64,000 nt of DNA, taken from positions 1,709,910 through 1,773,909 of the forward strand of contig NZ_LNYQ01000013.1 of assembly GCF_001467945.1 (NCBI RefSeq), written 5' to 3'. Below, one piece after another: positions 1-9,240 of this stretch; position 1 is the first letter of the stretch, and the number at the start of each line of letters is the position of its first letter. The notes below the pieces were generated by a model. The model did not search any database, had not been told where the DNA came from, and saw nothing but the letters and a program-made list of their open reading frames with translations. The position numbers were made by a program, and so were the translations under genes. The DNA comes from Legionella parisiensis. GTDB taxonomy: Bacteria; Pseudomonadota; Gammaproteobacteria; Legionellales; Legionellaceae.

Positions 1-116
1 TGTGCGCGCAGATTATCACTACGTTGTGTCAAAATTAATGAATCAGATAATTGCTCATACAAAACAACCACAGCCGAATGCGCAAACTTTTCCCCTTTAA
101 CTTGATTTAAGTCCAT
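1..116 (-). CDS. nudL: NUDIX hydrolase, CoA-pyrophosphatase type (partial, 3' end outside window)
   Basis: Only the first 38 codons are inside the window. Translating the minus strand from the ATG at 114-116 gives a start followed by a beta strand (SAVVVLYE) and then LILTQRSDNLR, the pattern that precedes the Nudix box in CoA diphosphatases of the YeaB/NudL family. Enzymes of that family cut coenzyme A and acyl-CoA to phosphopantetheine and 3',5'-ADP. The start overlaps the end of pabB by 20 bases, so translation is probably coupled. A pabB-nudL pair is also known from Escherichia coli, which supports the call. The Nudix box itself lies beyond the window edge, so the assignment rests on the N-terminus and on synteny. 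Confidence 0.7.
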   Translation of the reverse strand, partial: MDLNQVKGEKFAHSAVVVLYEQLSDSLILTQRSDNLRA

Positions 117-1425
117 TAATAACCGCTGCTATTTTAATAAAACATTCACGATATTCATCTTCCCAGTTTGAGTCAATAACTATTCCTCCACCAGCAGCTA
201 AATGTAAAATATTCTCTTTGGCTGTAACGGTACGAATAGCAATATTCGTATCAAAACGTCCATGCCGAGAAAAATAGCCTATAGAGCCACAATAAATGCC
301 TCGCGCATAAGATTCTTGTTCATTAATAATTCGCATAGATTCAATTTTTGGAGCTCCCGTAATAGAACCGCCAGGAAAACAGGACAAAAATGCATCAAAT
401 GGTAGAGTGGTAGCGGTACATTGAGCTTCTATTGTACTCACTAGATGATGTACTGAATTATAGCTTTGTACGTCGAATAAATTAGTTACGCGTACCGAAC
501 CTGTTTGAGCGATTTTACCTAAATCATTTCTCAATAAATCAACAATCATGACATTTTCAGCCCGATTTTTTTCACATGATGTTAATTTATTTTTTAATAC
601 TTCATCTTCCATAGGGTTAGCTGAGCGTCCTATTGTTCCTTTAATAGGAGATGTTACTAATTTACCCTCTTCATAAAATAGAAAACGCTCAGGGGAAAAA
701 CTTAAAATATCAGCATGTGCTGTTCGTAGAAAAGCAGCAAATGGAACAGGGTTTTTCAAACAAATTTTTTTATAAAAAGCCCAACTGTCCCCATCGTAAT
801 TAACATGAAATGGCTGAGTCAGATTGACTTGGTAACTCCTTCCTTCTTTTAAAAATTGATAAATGGAGGAAAATGCTTTGATATAGTTTTGTTTGCTCAT
901 CAAAGGCATACAATCACTTTTAATAGTCGCATTATCTTGTTGTTTCGCGGGTCTATTCCATAACTCCAATACTTCATCAACAATTTTAGAAGTTGACTGA
1001 TGGGTATTTGCCGCAAATACAGTTACGGTTTTAGTATGATGATCTGCAATAATTGCCCAATCATACAAACCAAGATTTAGCAAAGGCATATTTTCTAATG
1101 TAGGTTGTATGCTGGAATTTATTCCTAATAGCTTTGTCCCAAGATCATAAGAAATATAGCCAAGAGCACCGCCTTGAAAAGGAAGATCTGCAACAGAGGG
1201 GATTGGTGATAAGAGTTGACTTATTTTTGTTAATAAGTGCGGCAAAGCATCAGTATTTTGATCGATTTGAATTGAATCATAAGGATAGGCGCTGATTATA
1301 TCATAACGTCCATGAGCGCGATCTGTGCTTTCTAAAAGGACAAAACCAGGTAGATGAAGTAATTTTTGGTAATACTCACGCAGTGAATCATGATAGTCTA
1401 ATGAATATAATACAAATCGACTCAA
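97..1425 (-). CDS. pabB: Aminodeoxychorismate synthase component I
   Basis: The 442-residue protein makes 4-amino-4-deoxychorismate from chorismate with ammonia supplied by the PabA glutaminase, a step in p-aminobenzoate and folate synthesis. It shows the chorismate-binding core of the TrpE/PabB family: the PIKGT motif near residue 260, then NRAENVMIVDLLRNDLG, FPGGSITGAPK and a glycine-rich C-terminal GGGIV segment. PIKGT marks PabB rather than most TrpE proteins, and the length is normal for PabB. The start codon is TTG, preceded by AGAGGA six bases upstream. No pabA or pabC is in the window. It is divergent from the oxoacid dehydrogenase operon across about 250 bases that hold both promoters. 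Confidence 0.93.
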   Translation of the reverse strand: MSRFVLYSLDYHDSLREYYQKLLHLPGFVLLESTDRAHGRYDIISAYPYDSIQIDQNTDALPHLLTKISQLLSPIPSVADLPFQGGALGYISYDLGTKLLGINSSIQPTLENMPLLNLGLYDWAIIADHHTKTVTVFAANTHQSTSKIVDEVLELWNRPAKQQDNATIKSDCMPLMSKQNYIKAFSSIYQFLKEGRSYQVNLTQPFHVNYDGDSWAFYKKICLKNPVPFAAFLRTAHADILSFSPERFLFYEEGKLVTSPIKGTIGRSANPMEDEVLKNKLTSCEKNRAENVMIVDLLRNDLGKIAQTGSVRVTNLFDVQSYNSVHHLVSTIEAQCTATTLPFDAFLSCFPGGSITGAPKIESMRIINEQESYARGIYCGSIGYFSRHGRFDTNIAIRTVTAKENILHLAAGGGIVIDSNWEDEYRECFIKIAAVINGLKSS

Positions 1426-1677
1426 AATATTCCTCTTGGGTAATTATTATAAAAACTGATACTGGTACTGGGGAAGCACAACAGAATCCAATCATTTATG
1501 AGGTATTAATCCTCTATTCAATTACTTTACACACAGGGTACCAATTATTTCTATATCATATCGCTCATATCGACACATTTAGTTTTTTTACGGAATACGA
1601 ATTCCATACTAATTCTCTGGTTTTTGAATTAATTTGTGAGTATGCTATGCAAACGCTTTATTGACAAGGAGCCTTGT

Positions 1678-2751
1678 ATGGCAACAGTTGCTCAATTTGA
1701 CATTACATATACTCAACTTTTAAATGAACATGGGAAATTGGTCGGACAACTACCTTCTTTTGCCCATGATCATTCTGTGCTCAAAGAACTTTATAAAACT
1801 ATGGTTCTTACACGGACTTTTGATAAAAAAGCTATAGCTTTACAAAGAACAGGTAAAATGGGAACTTATGCCCCGATTAATGGACAGGAAGCAATTTCAA
1901 CCGCTATAGGTCATGCAATGCGACCTGAGGATGTACTTGTGCCCTATTATCGCGATTACGCTGCGCAATTTCAACGCGGCGTAAAGATGTCTGAAATACT
2001 TGCTTTCTGGGGTGGTGATGAGCGCGGCAGTCAATTTTCCTGTAATACGGAAGACTTACCGATATGTGTTCCAATTGCCTCTCAATGTTTACATGCAACA
2101 GGGGTTGCATTTGCCTTTAAATACAGAAATCAACCTCGTGTCGCAGTAGTATGTCTTGGTGAGGGCGGTACCTCCGAAGGCGATTTTTATGAAGCAATGA
2201 ACGTGGCAGGCACATGGAATTTACCCATTGTTTTCGTAGTCAATAATAACCAATGGGCAATTTCTGTGCCTAGAGATCAACAGACCGGTACCCAAACTAT
2301 AGCACAAAAAGCTGTAGCAGCTGGCTTTACAGGGATGCAAATTGACGGTAATGACATTCTGGCGACAAGACAAGTTATCGGCGATGCAATCGAAAAAGCA
2401 CGTCATGGTGAAGGCCCTACTTTAATAGAAGCTATCTCTTACCGTTTATCGGATCATACAACAGCTGATGACGCAACTCGTTATCAGCCTGGGGCTGAAG
2501 TTGAAAAAGCCAAACCTAAAGAACCCATATCACGATTTAAAGAATTTCTTATAGAACAAAAAGTCTGGAATGCGCAAGATGAAGAAAATCTGGTAATTCA
2601 ATGTTCTGAAGAAGTAGAAAAATCAGTTAATGAATACTTGAGTATGGAACCACAGCCAATCAGCAGTATTTTTGATTATCATTATGCCGAACTACCCGAA
2701 TATTTAGTGGAACAACGTGCAATAGCTATGGAGGAAGCAACTCATGCCTGA
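1678..2751 (+). CDS. pdhA: 2-oxoacid (pyruvate-type) dehydrogenase E1 alpha subunit
   Basis: Alpha subunit of a heterotetrameric E1, which decarboxylates a 2-oxoacid with thiamine diphosphate and passes the acyl group to the lipoyl E2. The ThDP-binding motif is visible as GEGGTSEGDFYEAMN followed by VVNNNQWAIS. I place the start at ATG 1678, 14 codons inside the longer open frame, because AAGGAG lies at the right distance and the protein then has a normal length of 357 residues. It overlaps the beta gene by 8 bases. The two-subunit E1 resembles the Gram-positive pyruvate and branched-chain oxoacid enzymes, not the fused AceE type. Substrate (pyruvate or branched-chain oxoacids) cannot be decided from sequence alone. 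Confidence 0.9.
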   Translation: MATVAQFDITYTQLLNEHGKLVGQLPSFAHDHSVLKELYKTMVLTRTFDKKAIALQRTGKMGTYAPINGQEAISTAIGHAMRPEDVLVPYYRDYAAQFQRGVKMSEILAFWGGDERGSQFSCNTEDLPICVPIASQCLHATGVAFAFKYRNQPRVAVVCLGEGGTSEGDFYEAMNVAGTWNLPIVFVVNNNQWAISVPRDQQTGTQTIAQKAVAAGFTGMQIDGNDILATRQVIGDAIEKARHGEGPTLIEAISYRLSDHTTADDATRYQPGAEVEKAKPKEPISRFKEFLIEQKVWNAQDEENLVIQCSEEVEKSVNEYLSMEPQPISSIFDYHYAELPEYLVEQRAIAMEEATHA

Positions 2752-3718
2752 TATTACTTTAATCGAGGCAGTAACTCAGGCTTTGGCTTATGAGTTAGCT
2801 CATGATGACAATGTTGTGGTTTTTGGTGAGGATGTAGGTAAAAATGGTGGTGTCTTTCGCGCCACGGTAGGATTGCAAGAACGTTTCGGTGAAAAAAGAG
2901 TTTTTGATACTCCGCTGGCAGAATCCATGATTGCAGGATTAGCAATTGGTATGTCGATACAAGGATTGAAACCAGTTGCTGAATTTCAATTTATGGGGTT
3001 TATCTACCCAGCAATGAATCAAATTATTTCTCATGCTGCTCGTATGCGTAATAGAACACGTGGGCGACTACATTGTCCTCTCGTTTTTCGTGCACCCTTT
3101 GGCGGCGGCATTCGAGCTCCAGAACATCATTCTGAGAGTACTGAGGCACTATTTGCTCATATTCCTGGATTACAAGTTGTAATTCCCTCCTCACCACGAC
3201 GTGCTTATGGACTGCTTTTAGCAGCAATGCGTAATCCTGATCCAGTAGTTTTTCTTGAGCCTAAACGTATTTATCGTTTGGTCAAGCAACCTGTAGAAGA
3301 TAACGGTGAAGCACTTCCCATCGGCAAGTGTTTTACTTTACAGCAGGGTGATGACGTCACATTAGTAAGCTGGGGAGCCAGTATCCACGAAACCCAACAA
3401 GCAGCGAAACAATTAGGCAACGAAGGAATTTCTTGCGAAGTCATCGATGTGGCAACAATTAAGCCATTGGATATTGAAACAATTCTAGCCTCAGTAGAGA
3501 AAACAGGACGGTGTGTTATCGTTCATGAAGCAGCAAAAACTTGTGGAGTTGGTGCCGAAATTTCCGCACAAATTATGGAAAATTCTATGGCTGATTTAAT
3601 GGCTCCAGTCCAACGGGTAACCGGATATGATACTGTAATGCCCTATTTCCAGCTGGAAAAACAGTACATTCCAAGTGTTGCACGGATTAAAAACAGTGTT
3701 ATGAGCATAATGGAGTAA
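2744..3718 (+). CDS. pdhB: 2-oxoacid dehydrogenase E1 beta subunit
   Basis: This 324-residue protein is the partner of the preceding alpha subunit. It has the transketolase pyrimidine-binding domain first (VVVFGEDVGKNGGVFRAT, then LAESMIAGLAIGMS) and the transketolase C-terminal domain later (VTLVSWGASIHET, then VIDVATIKPLD and IVHEAAKTCGVGAEI). Together the subunits form the alpha2beta2 E1. Its ATG lies inside the last codons of the alpha gene (8-base overlap), and it ends two bases before the E2 start, so the three genes are one transcription unit with coupled translation. Confidence 0.92.
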   Translation: MPDITLIEAVTQALAYELAHDDNVVVFGEDVGKNGGVFRATVGLQERFGEKRVFDTPLAESMIAGLAIGMSIQGLKPVAEFQFMGFIYPAMNQIISHAARMRNRTRGRLHCPLVFRAPFGGGIRAPEHHSESTEALFAHIPGLQVVIPSSPRRAYGLLLAAMRNPDPVVFLEPKRIYRLVKQPVEDNGEALPIGKCFTLQQGDDVTLVSWGASIHETQQAAKQLGNEGISCEVIDVATIKPLDIETILASVEKTGRCVIVHEAAKTCGVGAEISAQIMENSMADLMAPVQRVTGYDTVMPYFQLEKQYIPSVARIKNSVMSIME

Positions 3719-3720
3719 TA

Positions 3721-4836
3721 ATGAATATTTTCAATCTACCTGATTTGGGTGAAGGCCTGCCAGATGCCGAAATTCATGAATGGTTTGTCAAAGAAGGCGA
3801 TAATGTAATAGTTGATCAACCTTTAGTTTCTATGGAAACCGCAAAAGCTGTCGTCGATGTACCTTGTCCTCAGTCTGGAACTATTAGCAAATTATATGGG
3901 AAACCTGGAGATGTCATTAAAACAGGTGAACCTTTGGTAGCTTTTAAATCAGCTAGTGTAAAAACAGAAGACAAAGGAACAGTTGTCGGTAATTTAGAAG
4001 AAAGCAGTGAAATCACTGAAGATAATTTTACTGTCGGCATCCAGCCCACAGCTAAAAGTCGTATCAAAGCTACACCTGCAGTAAAAATGCTTGCTAAAAA
4101 ACTTAATGTTGATTTATCTACCGTTAAAGGAACAGGAGAGTTTGGCATCATCACTCGAGGTGATGTTCAGGCGCAAGCTGACAAGAGCTCAGAAATTCCC
4201 GCAGGCTTTGAACCTCTGCGTGGAGTAAGACGAGCAATGCTCAATAGTATGACCCAATCTCATGCAGAAGTTGTACCTGTAAGTATTTTTGATGAAGCGG
4301 ATACTAGTGCTTGGAAGCCAGGTACTGATATTACGATTCGCCTAATCCGTGCAATGATCTACGCCACTAAAAAAGAGCCCGCAATAAATGCATGGTTTGA
4401 TACAAAACACGGTGCGCGTCAGTGTTTTGATGAGGTGCATCTTGGTTTAGCCATGGATAATGAAGAAGGGTTATTTGTACCTGTTATTCATGATGCAGGG
4501 AAACTTTCCGATAGTGATCTACGAAAAAGGATCAATGAGTTTAAAGAATCTGTAAGCAATCGAGAAATTACTGCAGATAAATTGAAAGGAGCTACTATAA
4601 CACTTTCTAATTTTGGAAAGTTTGCCGGTCGCTTTGCAAGCCCAATTATTGTTCCACCGATGGTCGCTATCCTGGCCGTGGGCAGACTCTATCAGGGAGC
4701 TGTTGTCAATGCTCAAGGAACAATCGAAGCACATAATATACTTCCTTTATCGTTAAGTTTTGACCATAGAGCAGTAACTGGAGGCGAGGCAACCCGTTTC
4801 TTAGGTGCTGTGATGGAATCGTTACAAAAGGAATAA
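3721..4836 (+). CDS. pdhC: 2-oxoacid dehydrogenase E2, dihydrolipoamide acyltransferase
   Basis: E2 core enzyme of 371 residues. An N-terminal lipoyl domain has the lipoylation lysine in SMETAKAVV (K42). A peripheral subunit-binding domain follows at about residues 107-150 (ATPAVKMLAKKLNVDLSTVKGTG), then the acyltransferase domain ending in SFDHRAVTGGEATRFL. The His of the active-site HRxxxxG signature is present, and Thr stands where many E2 proteins have Asp; I recall this variant from other pdhC-type E2 proteins. There is one lipoyl domain only, and short linkers. No E3 (lipoamide dehydrogenase) gene follows; the operon ends at a strong hairpin, so E3 must be encoded elsewhere and may be shared with other complexes. 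Confidence 0.92.
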   Translation: MNIFNLPDLGEGLPDAEIHEWFVKEGDNVIVDQPLVSMETAKAVVDVPCPQSGTISKLYGKPGDVIKTGEPLVAFKSASVKTEDKGTVVGNLEESSEITEDNFTVGIQPTAKSRIKATPAVKMLAKKLNVDLSTVKGTGEFGIITRGDVQAQADKSSEIPAGFEPLRGVRRAMLNSMTQSHAEVVPVSIFDEADTSAWKPGTDITIRLIRAMIYATKKEPAINAWFDTKHGARQCFDEVHLGLAMDNEEGLFVPVIHDAGKLSDSDLRKRINEFKESVSNREITADKLKGATITLSNFGKFAGRFASPIIVPPMVAILAVGRLYQGAVVNAQGTIEAHNILPLSLSFDHRAVTGGEATRFLGAVMESLQKE

Positions 4837-4841
4837 GACAA

Positions 4842-4870
4842 AAATCCTCTCCCTTTAAGGGAGAGGATTT
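4842..4870. terminator. Bidirectional hairpin terminator between convergent genes
   Basis: A 14-base perfect inverted repeat, AAATCCTCTCCCTT and its complement, lies five bases after the pdhC stop and just beyond the 3' end of the convergent small secreted-protein gene. A-rich on one side and T-rich on the other, it can work as an intrinsic terminator in both directions. Confidence 0.85.
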
Positions 4871-4875
4871 GGATG

Positions 4876-5181
4876 TTATTGCTGCATTTTTTCTTGCATT
4901 TTTTCTTGCATTTTACCTTTTATTTTTTCAGCTAACTTCATCTTGCATTGCTGTAATTGTTCTGGACTGAAATTGGTATTAGGTAATTGCTTTTTGCCCA
5001 TTGCCACAGGTAAAACACAGTCTTTAACTAACTCTTTACCTGCATTCTCCCCTCCTTTAAAATAACCATTTTGCATACAAGAGATTGCAATAGCTTTGCA
5101 GGCACCTGATCCTGCCCAGCCAAATAATGAAACGCTCATTAATAAGCTAACTACACCAATCTTTGCACATAATTTATCCAT
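4876..5181 (-). CDS. Small secreted cysteine-containing protein, unknown function
   Basis: The 101-residue product has a clear Sec signal peptide (K8 followed by a hydrophobic stretch ending in LFGWAGSGA). The mature part holds four cysteines (SGACKAIA, AISCMQ, VKDCVL, QQCKMK), so two disulphides in the periplasm are possible. The C-terminus repeats KMQE three times in a short amphipathic helix. AAGGAA lies 9 bases before the ATG. It is convergent with the pdh operon and stands alone. I do not recognise the family; small Cys-rich exported proteins of this kind are common in Legionella. Confidence refers to it being a real gene. Confidence 0.75.
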   Translation of the reverse strand: MDKLCAKIGVVSLLMSVSLFGWAGSGACKAIAISCMQNGYFKGGENAGKELVKDCVLPVAMGKKQLPNTNFSPEQLQQCKMKLAEKIKGKMQEKMQEKMQQ

Positions 5182-5303
5182 GTTTATTATTCCTTTTTGT
5201 TGAGGAAATAAATCCTATTTTTAATCAATTGCATCTAAAATATAGCATAGTATTTATATTTTGTTTTTATAGGTATTTTAAGTTCAAATTAAGCATTTTG
5301 TTT

Positions 5304-5560
5304 CTACAATTCTCTTGGCATTACTTGTTTCATACCTTTTACTTGAGACAAATTTCCTCTCGTGATTCCTATAATCACTGACATATTCACTAGATCCACA
5401 CTATGTGCAATAGCGTTAACTTTTTTGATAGCATCAACTGTTTTACAGGATTATTAGGATTTCTCTTATCAATCATAATAGACTTGAGTGTTTTATAATG
5501 TTTTTAAACATCCTTTTCAGAAATATCAGAAGAGACAAATAAAGAGCGATGATATGTGGA
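5304..5560 (-). pseudogene. Decayed small gene remnant
   Basis: In the 540-base gap between the small secreted protein and the nuclease, the minus strand has protein-like stretches broken by a stop and a frameshift: SLFVSSDISEKDV, stop, KHYKTLKSIMIDKRNPNN, then in another frame VNAIAHSVDLVNMSVIIGITRG up to MPREL and a stop at 5304-5306. The composition is like that of coding DNA, but no single frame is long. I do not recognise a family. The rest of the gap (5182-5303 and 5561-5722) is AT-rich with no feature I can support. Confidence 0.4.
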
Positions 5561-5722
5561 AAAAGCTCAGGAACGACCCTAGGGTTTCAGTACTAGTTAA
5601 TACTCTTTCTTTTATCACTTAAATACCACAAATAAAAATAGATTATTTAGTGTTATTTCACCCATACAACAAGAGTTGAAGATTGGAGTCAATCGAGATA
5701 TTCATTATATCCGGTACATAAT

Positions 5723-6541
5723 TTATGATTGAGCAATTTTATTAAGTAATGCTGCGAGTCTACATCCTGCATACGTAGCTTGTTTTTGAACTAATTTCTG
5801 AGCATTTTCCTGATATTTATTATCAGGGGTTTCATTAGGATTTATCTGATAAGCACTCTTTATAGCCAGCTTATGGGACATTTTTGCCCATCTAGCAGAA
5901 TTTATTTCTGTACCAATCATTGAACAGGACATTTTTTGTTCTAATTGTTGTGCTGTATTTTTTACTCGAGCCTCATCAAATTGCCCAAGAAAAAAGCCTG
6001 CCCCATTATCCCAGTACTGATGTAAATTACTGCCTACCGGATTTTTACCTAACAAGAATAAATTACCCCCTAAATCACCCTTAGGATGTTGCTCACTGAC
6101 TCGAGTTATAGCGTGTAATGGTTGATGGATGTCACCTGTTATATGAATTAACATGCGTAACGCAAGTTTTTTATCCGACGGACTCGTCTTTTTAGAGGAA
6201 AGTACCGAAGTTGCTTGTTTAATTGTTTTTACTGCATTGGTACTTTCAATAGGAGGTAAGTGAGTTGCATCACTGGAAAAAGGAATATCAATATAGTGCA
6301 TTACATCATACCAATATACTTCTCTCCATCTAATTTCATCCATCCATGTTGATGAGCTAACAAAACTGGAATTGGGTGTGTTATGGGTGCGTAAACGAAG
6401 ATATTTATAACACATGCTCCGGGCTTTAGGCGTTAAATTATCATACGCAATTTGTGCCACCACCCTGTGGCCTGCTGCATTCCAAGCATAGCTATTTAAA
6501 GTTGCCAAGCAAAAAACAAGTGTATAAATAATTCGTGACAT
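5723..6541 (-). CDS. S1/P1-family zinc nuclease, secreted
   Basis: Exported single-strand nuclease / phospholipase C fold enzyme with three zinc ions. I choose the ATG at 6541, two bases after the tolB stop, because it gives a signal peptide ending in NSYA and a mature N-terminus beginning with Trp, which is itself a zinc ligand in P1 nuclease. The other ligands are all visible: GHR, the Asp of TWMDEI, HYID, HITGDIHQPLH and LHQYWD, nine in total. Such enzymes degrade RNA, ssDNA and 3'-nucleotides, and in an intracellular bacterium could feed on host nucleic acid after type II secretion (inference). It follows tolB where pal usually sits. Confidence 0.9.
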   Translation of the reverse strand: MSRIIYTLVFCLATLNSYAWNAAGHRVVAQIAYDNLTPKARSMCYKYLRLRTHNTPNSSFVSSSTWMDEIRWREVYWYDVMHYIDIPFSSDATHLPPIESTNAVKTIKQATSVLSSKKTSPSDKKLALRMLIHITGDIHQPLHAITRVSEQHPKGDLGGNLFLLGKNPVGSNLHQYWDNGAGFFLGQFDEARVKNTAQQLEQKMSCSMIGTEINSARWAKMSHKLAIKSAYQINPNETPDNKYQENAQKLVQKQATYAGCRLAALLNKIAQS

Positions 6542-6543
6542 AA

Positions 6544-7803
6544 TTAACCCAAATAGGGAGACCACGCGGGCTCTTGTACATCTCCTTCACGTGCAGGAAG
6601 TCTCATTCGTATTCTACCGTCAAGTGAAACGATACCCAATACACCTTTATCCTGATTGTGGGTCGCATAAAGAATTAAACGACCATTTGGTGCAACAGAT
6701 GGAGACTCATCGTGACCAGAAAAAGTTAGACTAACAATTGGTCCACCGGCTGCACTTTGTAACCCTATGTTAAATTGCTTGTCATCTCGATGCAACATAA
6801 TGATATTTTTCATATCAGGTGTATAGGAAGCACGTGCATTGTAATTACCTTCAAAAGTTACACGGCTCACCTGACCATTTGCTAAAGAGAGACGATATAT
6901 TTGTGGTGACCCCCCTCGCCCTGATGTAAATAATATGCTTTTACCATCTGGCGCATAACGTGGCTCGGTATCGATGGCATCACCAAAAGTCAATTGCTTC
7001 ATATTACCAGTACTGATGTCTACCCCGTAAATTTTGGGTGTTCCGCTTTTAGATAAAACCACTGCCAGCTCTCTTCCGTTAGGAGACCATGCAGGGGCCC
7101 CATTGATTCCAGGGAAACTGGTAATTAAACGTCTTTGCCCTGTCTCAACTGAAACAGTAAATATTTGTGCTCTTTTTTTCTCGAAAGAGACATAAGAAAT
7201 GTTTTTGCCATCTGGAGCCCAAGCAGGAGACATAATAGGCTCAGAGGAAATCAATAAGCTTTGTGGATTATGTCCATCTGCATCAGCAACTTCAAGTGAA
7301 TAGCGAGTGCTCTTTAGAGTTCTTTGGACAGAAATATAGGCTATGCGAGTGGAGAAAATCCCTCTCTCTCCTGTTAATTTTTGGTATATCTCATCACTGA
7401 TATGATGGGCTAATGGCCTTACTTGATTCCCGTTAATTTGAAACGTTTTTGTCAATAAAGTAGCCCCATTCGCTACAGCATCAGTTAGGGTAAAGCTCAC
7501 TTCATAATGATTTCCTGCCCGGATGACATTTCCCGTTACAACACTGTCTGCGCCTAATTGCTTAAGCGTGCTTACTGACGATTGTGCATTGGCACCTTGT
7601 GGACCAGAAACAATACGAAATTGCCCTGAGAAATTTAAATCACCTTCAATAACTTGTCCAATTTCTTGGGCAGCACTATCTGAACCAAAAGAATTAATCG
7701 CAATAGGTAAAGCTGAGTTAATCCCTTGAGTTAGCTCTAAATCAAGAGCAAAAACTTGCTGTGTAAAAAGCAATAAAAAAAGTGTAATAATTCGGTTAAT
7801 CAC
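6544..7803 (-). CDS. tolB: Tol-Pal system periplasmic protein TolB
   Basis: The 419-residue protein has a signal peptide (cut after QQVFA), an N-terminal alpha/beta domain and a six-bladed beta-propeller made of repeats with the pattern PAWSPDGK..ISYVS and [15 protein letters not shown]. TolB sits in the periplasm and links Pal in the outer membrane to the TolQRA motor, which constricts the outer membrane during division. Length and repeats fit the family fully. It begins 5 bases after tolA within the tolQRAB operon. No pal follows; the next gene is the S1/P1 nuclease. Confidence 0.96.
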   Translation of the reverse strand: MINRIITLFLLLFTQQVFALDLELTQGINSALPIAINSFGSDSAAQEIGQVIEGDLNFSGQFRIVSGPQGANAQSSVSTLKQLGADSVVTGNVIRAGNHYEVSFTLTDAVANGATLLTKTFQINGNQVRPLAHHISDEIYQKLTGERGIFSTRIAYISVQRTLKSTRYSLEVADADGHNPQSLLISSEPIMSPAWAPDGKNISYVSFEKKRAQIFTVSVETGQRRLITSFPGINGAPAWSPNGRELAVVLSKSGTPKIYGVDISTGNMKQLTFGDAIDTEPRYAPDGKSILFTSGRGGSPQIYRLSLANGQVSRVTFEGNYNARASYTPDMKNIIMLHRDDKQFNIGLQSAAGGPIVSLTFSGHDESPSVAPNGRLILYATHNQDKGVLGIVSLDGRIRMRLPAREGDVQEPAWSPYLG

Positions 7804-7808
7804 GAGTT

Positions 7809-8777
7809 TTACCCCCTCACTTGTTCTGGTCGAACGGTTAAACTTATATCACGAAACAGATTAAATGTTTCTGAGTCTGCGGGCACAGGTAGCGGCGATG
7901 CTTTATAAATAGCTGTTTGTGCTGAACGGTCAAGCAATGGGTCACCGCTGCTGCGAGTTAAAGTAACTTCCAATACCATTCCATCAGGGGCAAGACGTAT
8001 TCTGAACTGACTCGATAAACTACTATCAACATTTTCGGGCAATATCCAGTTTCTGCCAATGGCATTTACAATAAGTGCTTTATATTTATCAACTTCACCA
8101 GCGATACGTGCCTGTCTTTCAGCATTTTTTGCTGCTTGTGCTTGTTTTGCGGCAGCAGCAGCCTCGGATTGTTTTCTTCTTTCCGCTTCTGCTTTTGCAA
8201 GCTCGGCTTTTTCTTTTTCAGCTTGAGCCTTTTCCACCATTTTTTTCTTATTCAAGTCAGCAAGCTTTTTAGCCTCCAATTGCTGTTGCTTTACTAATTC
8301 TTCTTTTTGTTTTTTTAAGTCTTCAATGCGCTTCGCTTCCAATGCTTTTTGCTCTTCGAGTTTCTTTAAACGTCTTTTTTCTTCTTCAGCTTGTTTTTTA
8401 CGAGCAATAGCAATCTTATTTGCCTCTTCTTTAAGTCGAGCAAGTTGTTGTTGTTCTTTTATTCTCTGTTGTTTTGCCGCTTCTGCCTGTCGCTTGAGCT
8501 CATTTTGTCGGTTAATTTCAGCTTTTTTTTGTTGCTCCCGTTCCTGTTTCAAGCGATTTACTGTTTCCATAACTTGTTTATTATCAACACTCACTGCTTT
8601 CACCACTTCAGTTTGAGGTGTGGCGGCAATAGGTTGATCTACTCCTGGTGTATTTTTGGTTTCCGCAGTTAAAACAGGTCTCTGACTTGAATTGTCTGTT
8701 AAAAGCATCACAATTAAAAAAAGATGTAAGCCAAGTGCGGCAAAAAAAGCTTTACGATAACTGGGATTGCTTATCAT
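7809..8777 (-). CDS. tolA: Tol-Pal system inner-membrane energy transducer TolA
   Basis: TolA of 322 residues has three parts: a single N-terminal membrane helix ([17 protein letters not shown]), a long Lys/Glu/Ala-rich helix from about residue 70 to 220 (repeats such as [16 protein letters not shown]), and a C-terminal globular domain ending in the TonB-like pattern [15 protein letters not shown]. TolA spans the periplasm and transmits the proton-motive force from TolQR to Pal/TolB. Its ATG overlaps the tolR stop (ATGA). The lysine-rich repeats produce long antisense open frames, which are not genes. Confidence 0.94.
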   Translation of the reverse strand: MISNPSYRKAFFAALGLHLFLIVMLLTDNSSQRPVLTAETKNTPGVDQPIAATPQTEVVKAVSVDNKQVMETVNRLKQEREQQKKAEINRQNELKRQAEAAKQQRIKEQQQLARLKEEANKIAIARKKQAEEEKRRLKKLEEQKALEAKRIEDLKKQKEELVKQQQLEAKKLADLNKKKMVEKAQAEKEKAELAKAEAERRKQSEAAAAAKQAQAAKNAERQARIAGEVDKYKALIVNAIGRNWILPENVDSSLSSQFRIRLAPDGMVLEVTLTRSSGDPLLDRSAQTAIYKASPLPVPADSETFNLFRDISLTVRPEQVRG

Positions 8778-9232
8778 GCTTGCCCCTCTGATTTTTCTTG
8801 AGATGAATCAGTCAATAATCCTACCTGCTCTGCTCCTGCTTGCTTGAGTAATGCCATTGCCTGCACAACTTTACCGTATACAACCCCCTGGTCTCCTTTA
8901 ACTAAAACGTTAAGTTTTTGGTTTGATTGCTTTGCCAACTCCAATTCTGCTGCAACGCGAACAACTAAGGCCTGGGATTCTATAGGTTCTGCAGGAGTAC
9001 TGCTGATATTAAGAAAGTAAGTACCTTGCTGATTCACTGAAACGATAATAGGTTCTCTATCTGTAGGTGCCAAAGTTTGACTCGCAGCTTTAGGCAAGTC
9101 CACAGTCACTCCTTGGCTCAACATAGGTGCTGTGATCATAAATATTACAAGTAAAACCAACATCACATCGATATATGGTACAACATTAATTTCTGATATG
9201 GGGCGCTCACGCTTGGTTTTTGCTCTGATCAT
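8774..9232 (-). CDS. tolR: Tol-Pal system proton-channel subunit TolR
   Basis: ExbD/TolR family protein, 152 residues. It has one membrane helix near the N-terminus with the essential aspartate in VVPYIDVMLVLLVIFM, followed by a periplasmic domain (ITAPMLSQGVTVDLP). With TolQ it forms the inner-membrane motor that uses the proton gradient to move TolA. It overlaps tolA by four bases and follows tolQ by eight. Confidence 0.95.
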   Translation of the reverse strand: MIRAKTKRERPISEINVVPYIDVMLVLLVIFMITAPMLSQGVTVDLPKAASQTLAPTDREPIIVSVNQQGTYFLNISSTPAEPIESQALVVRVAAELELAKQSNQKLNVLVKGDQGVVYGKVVQAMALLKQAGAEQVGLLTDSSQEKSEGQA

Positions 9233-9240
9233 TTCAAATT

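Noticed and set aside
1383..1664. 93-codon plus-strand frame before pdhA
   Set aside because: Starts inside pabB on the other strand, no ribosome site, and covers the divergent promoter region; product not protein-like.
8075..8672. Three plus-strand open frames rich in Phe, Leu and Ser opposite tolA
   Set aside because: They are antisense shadows of the Lys/Glu/Ala-rich helix of TolA; none has a ribosome site and the tolA frame is clearly coding.
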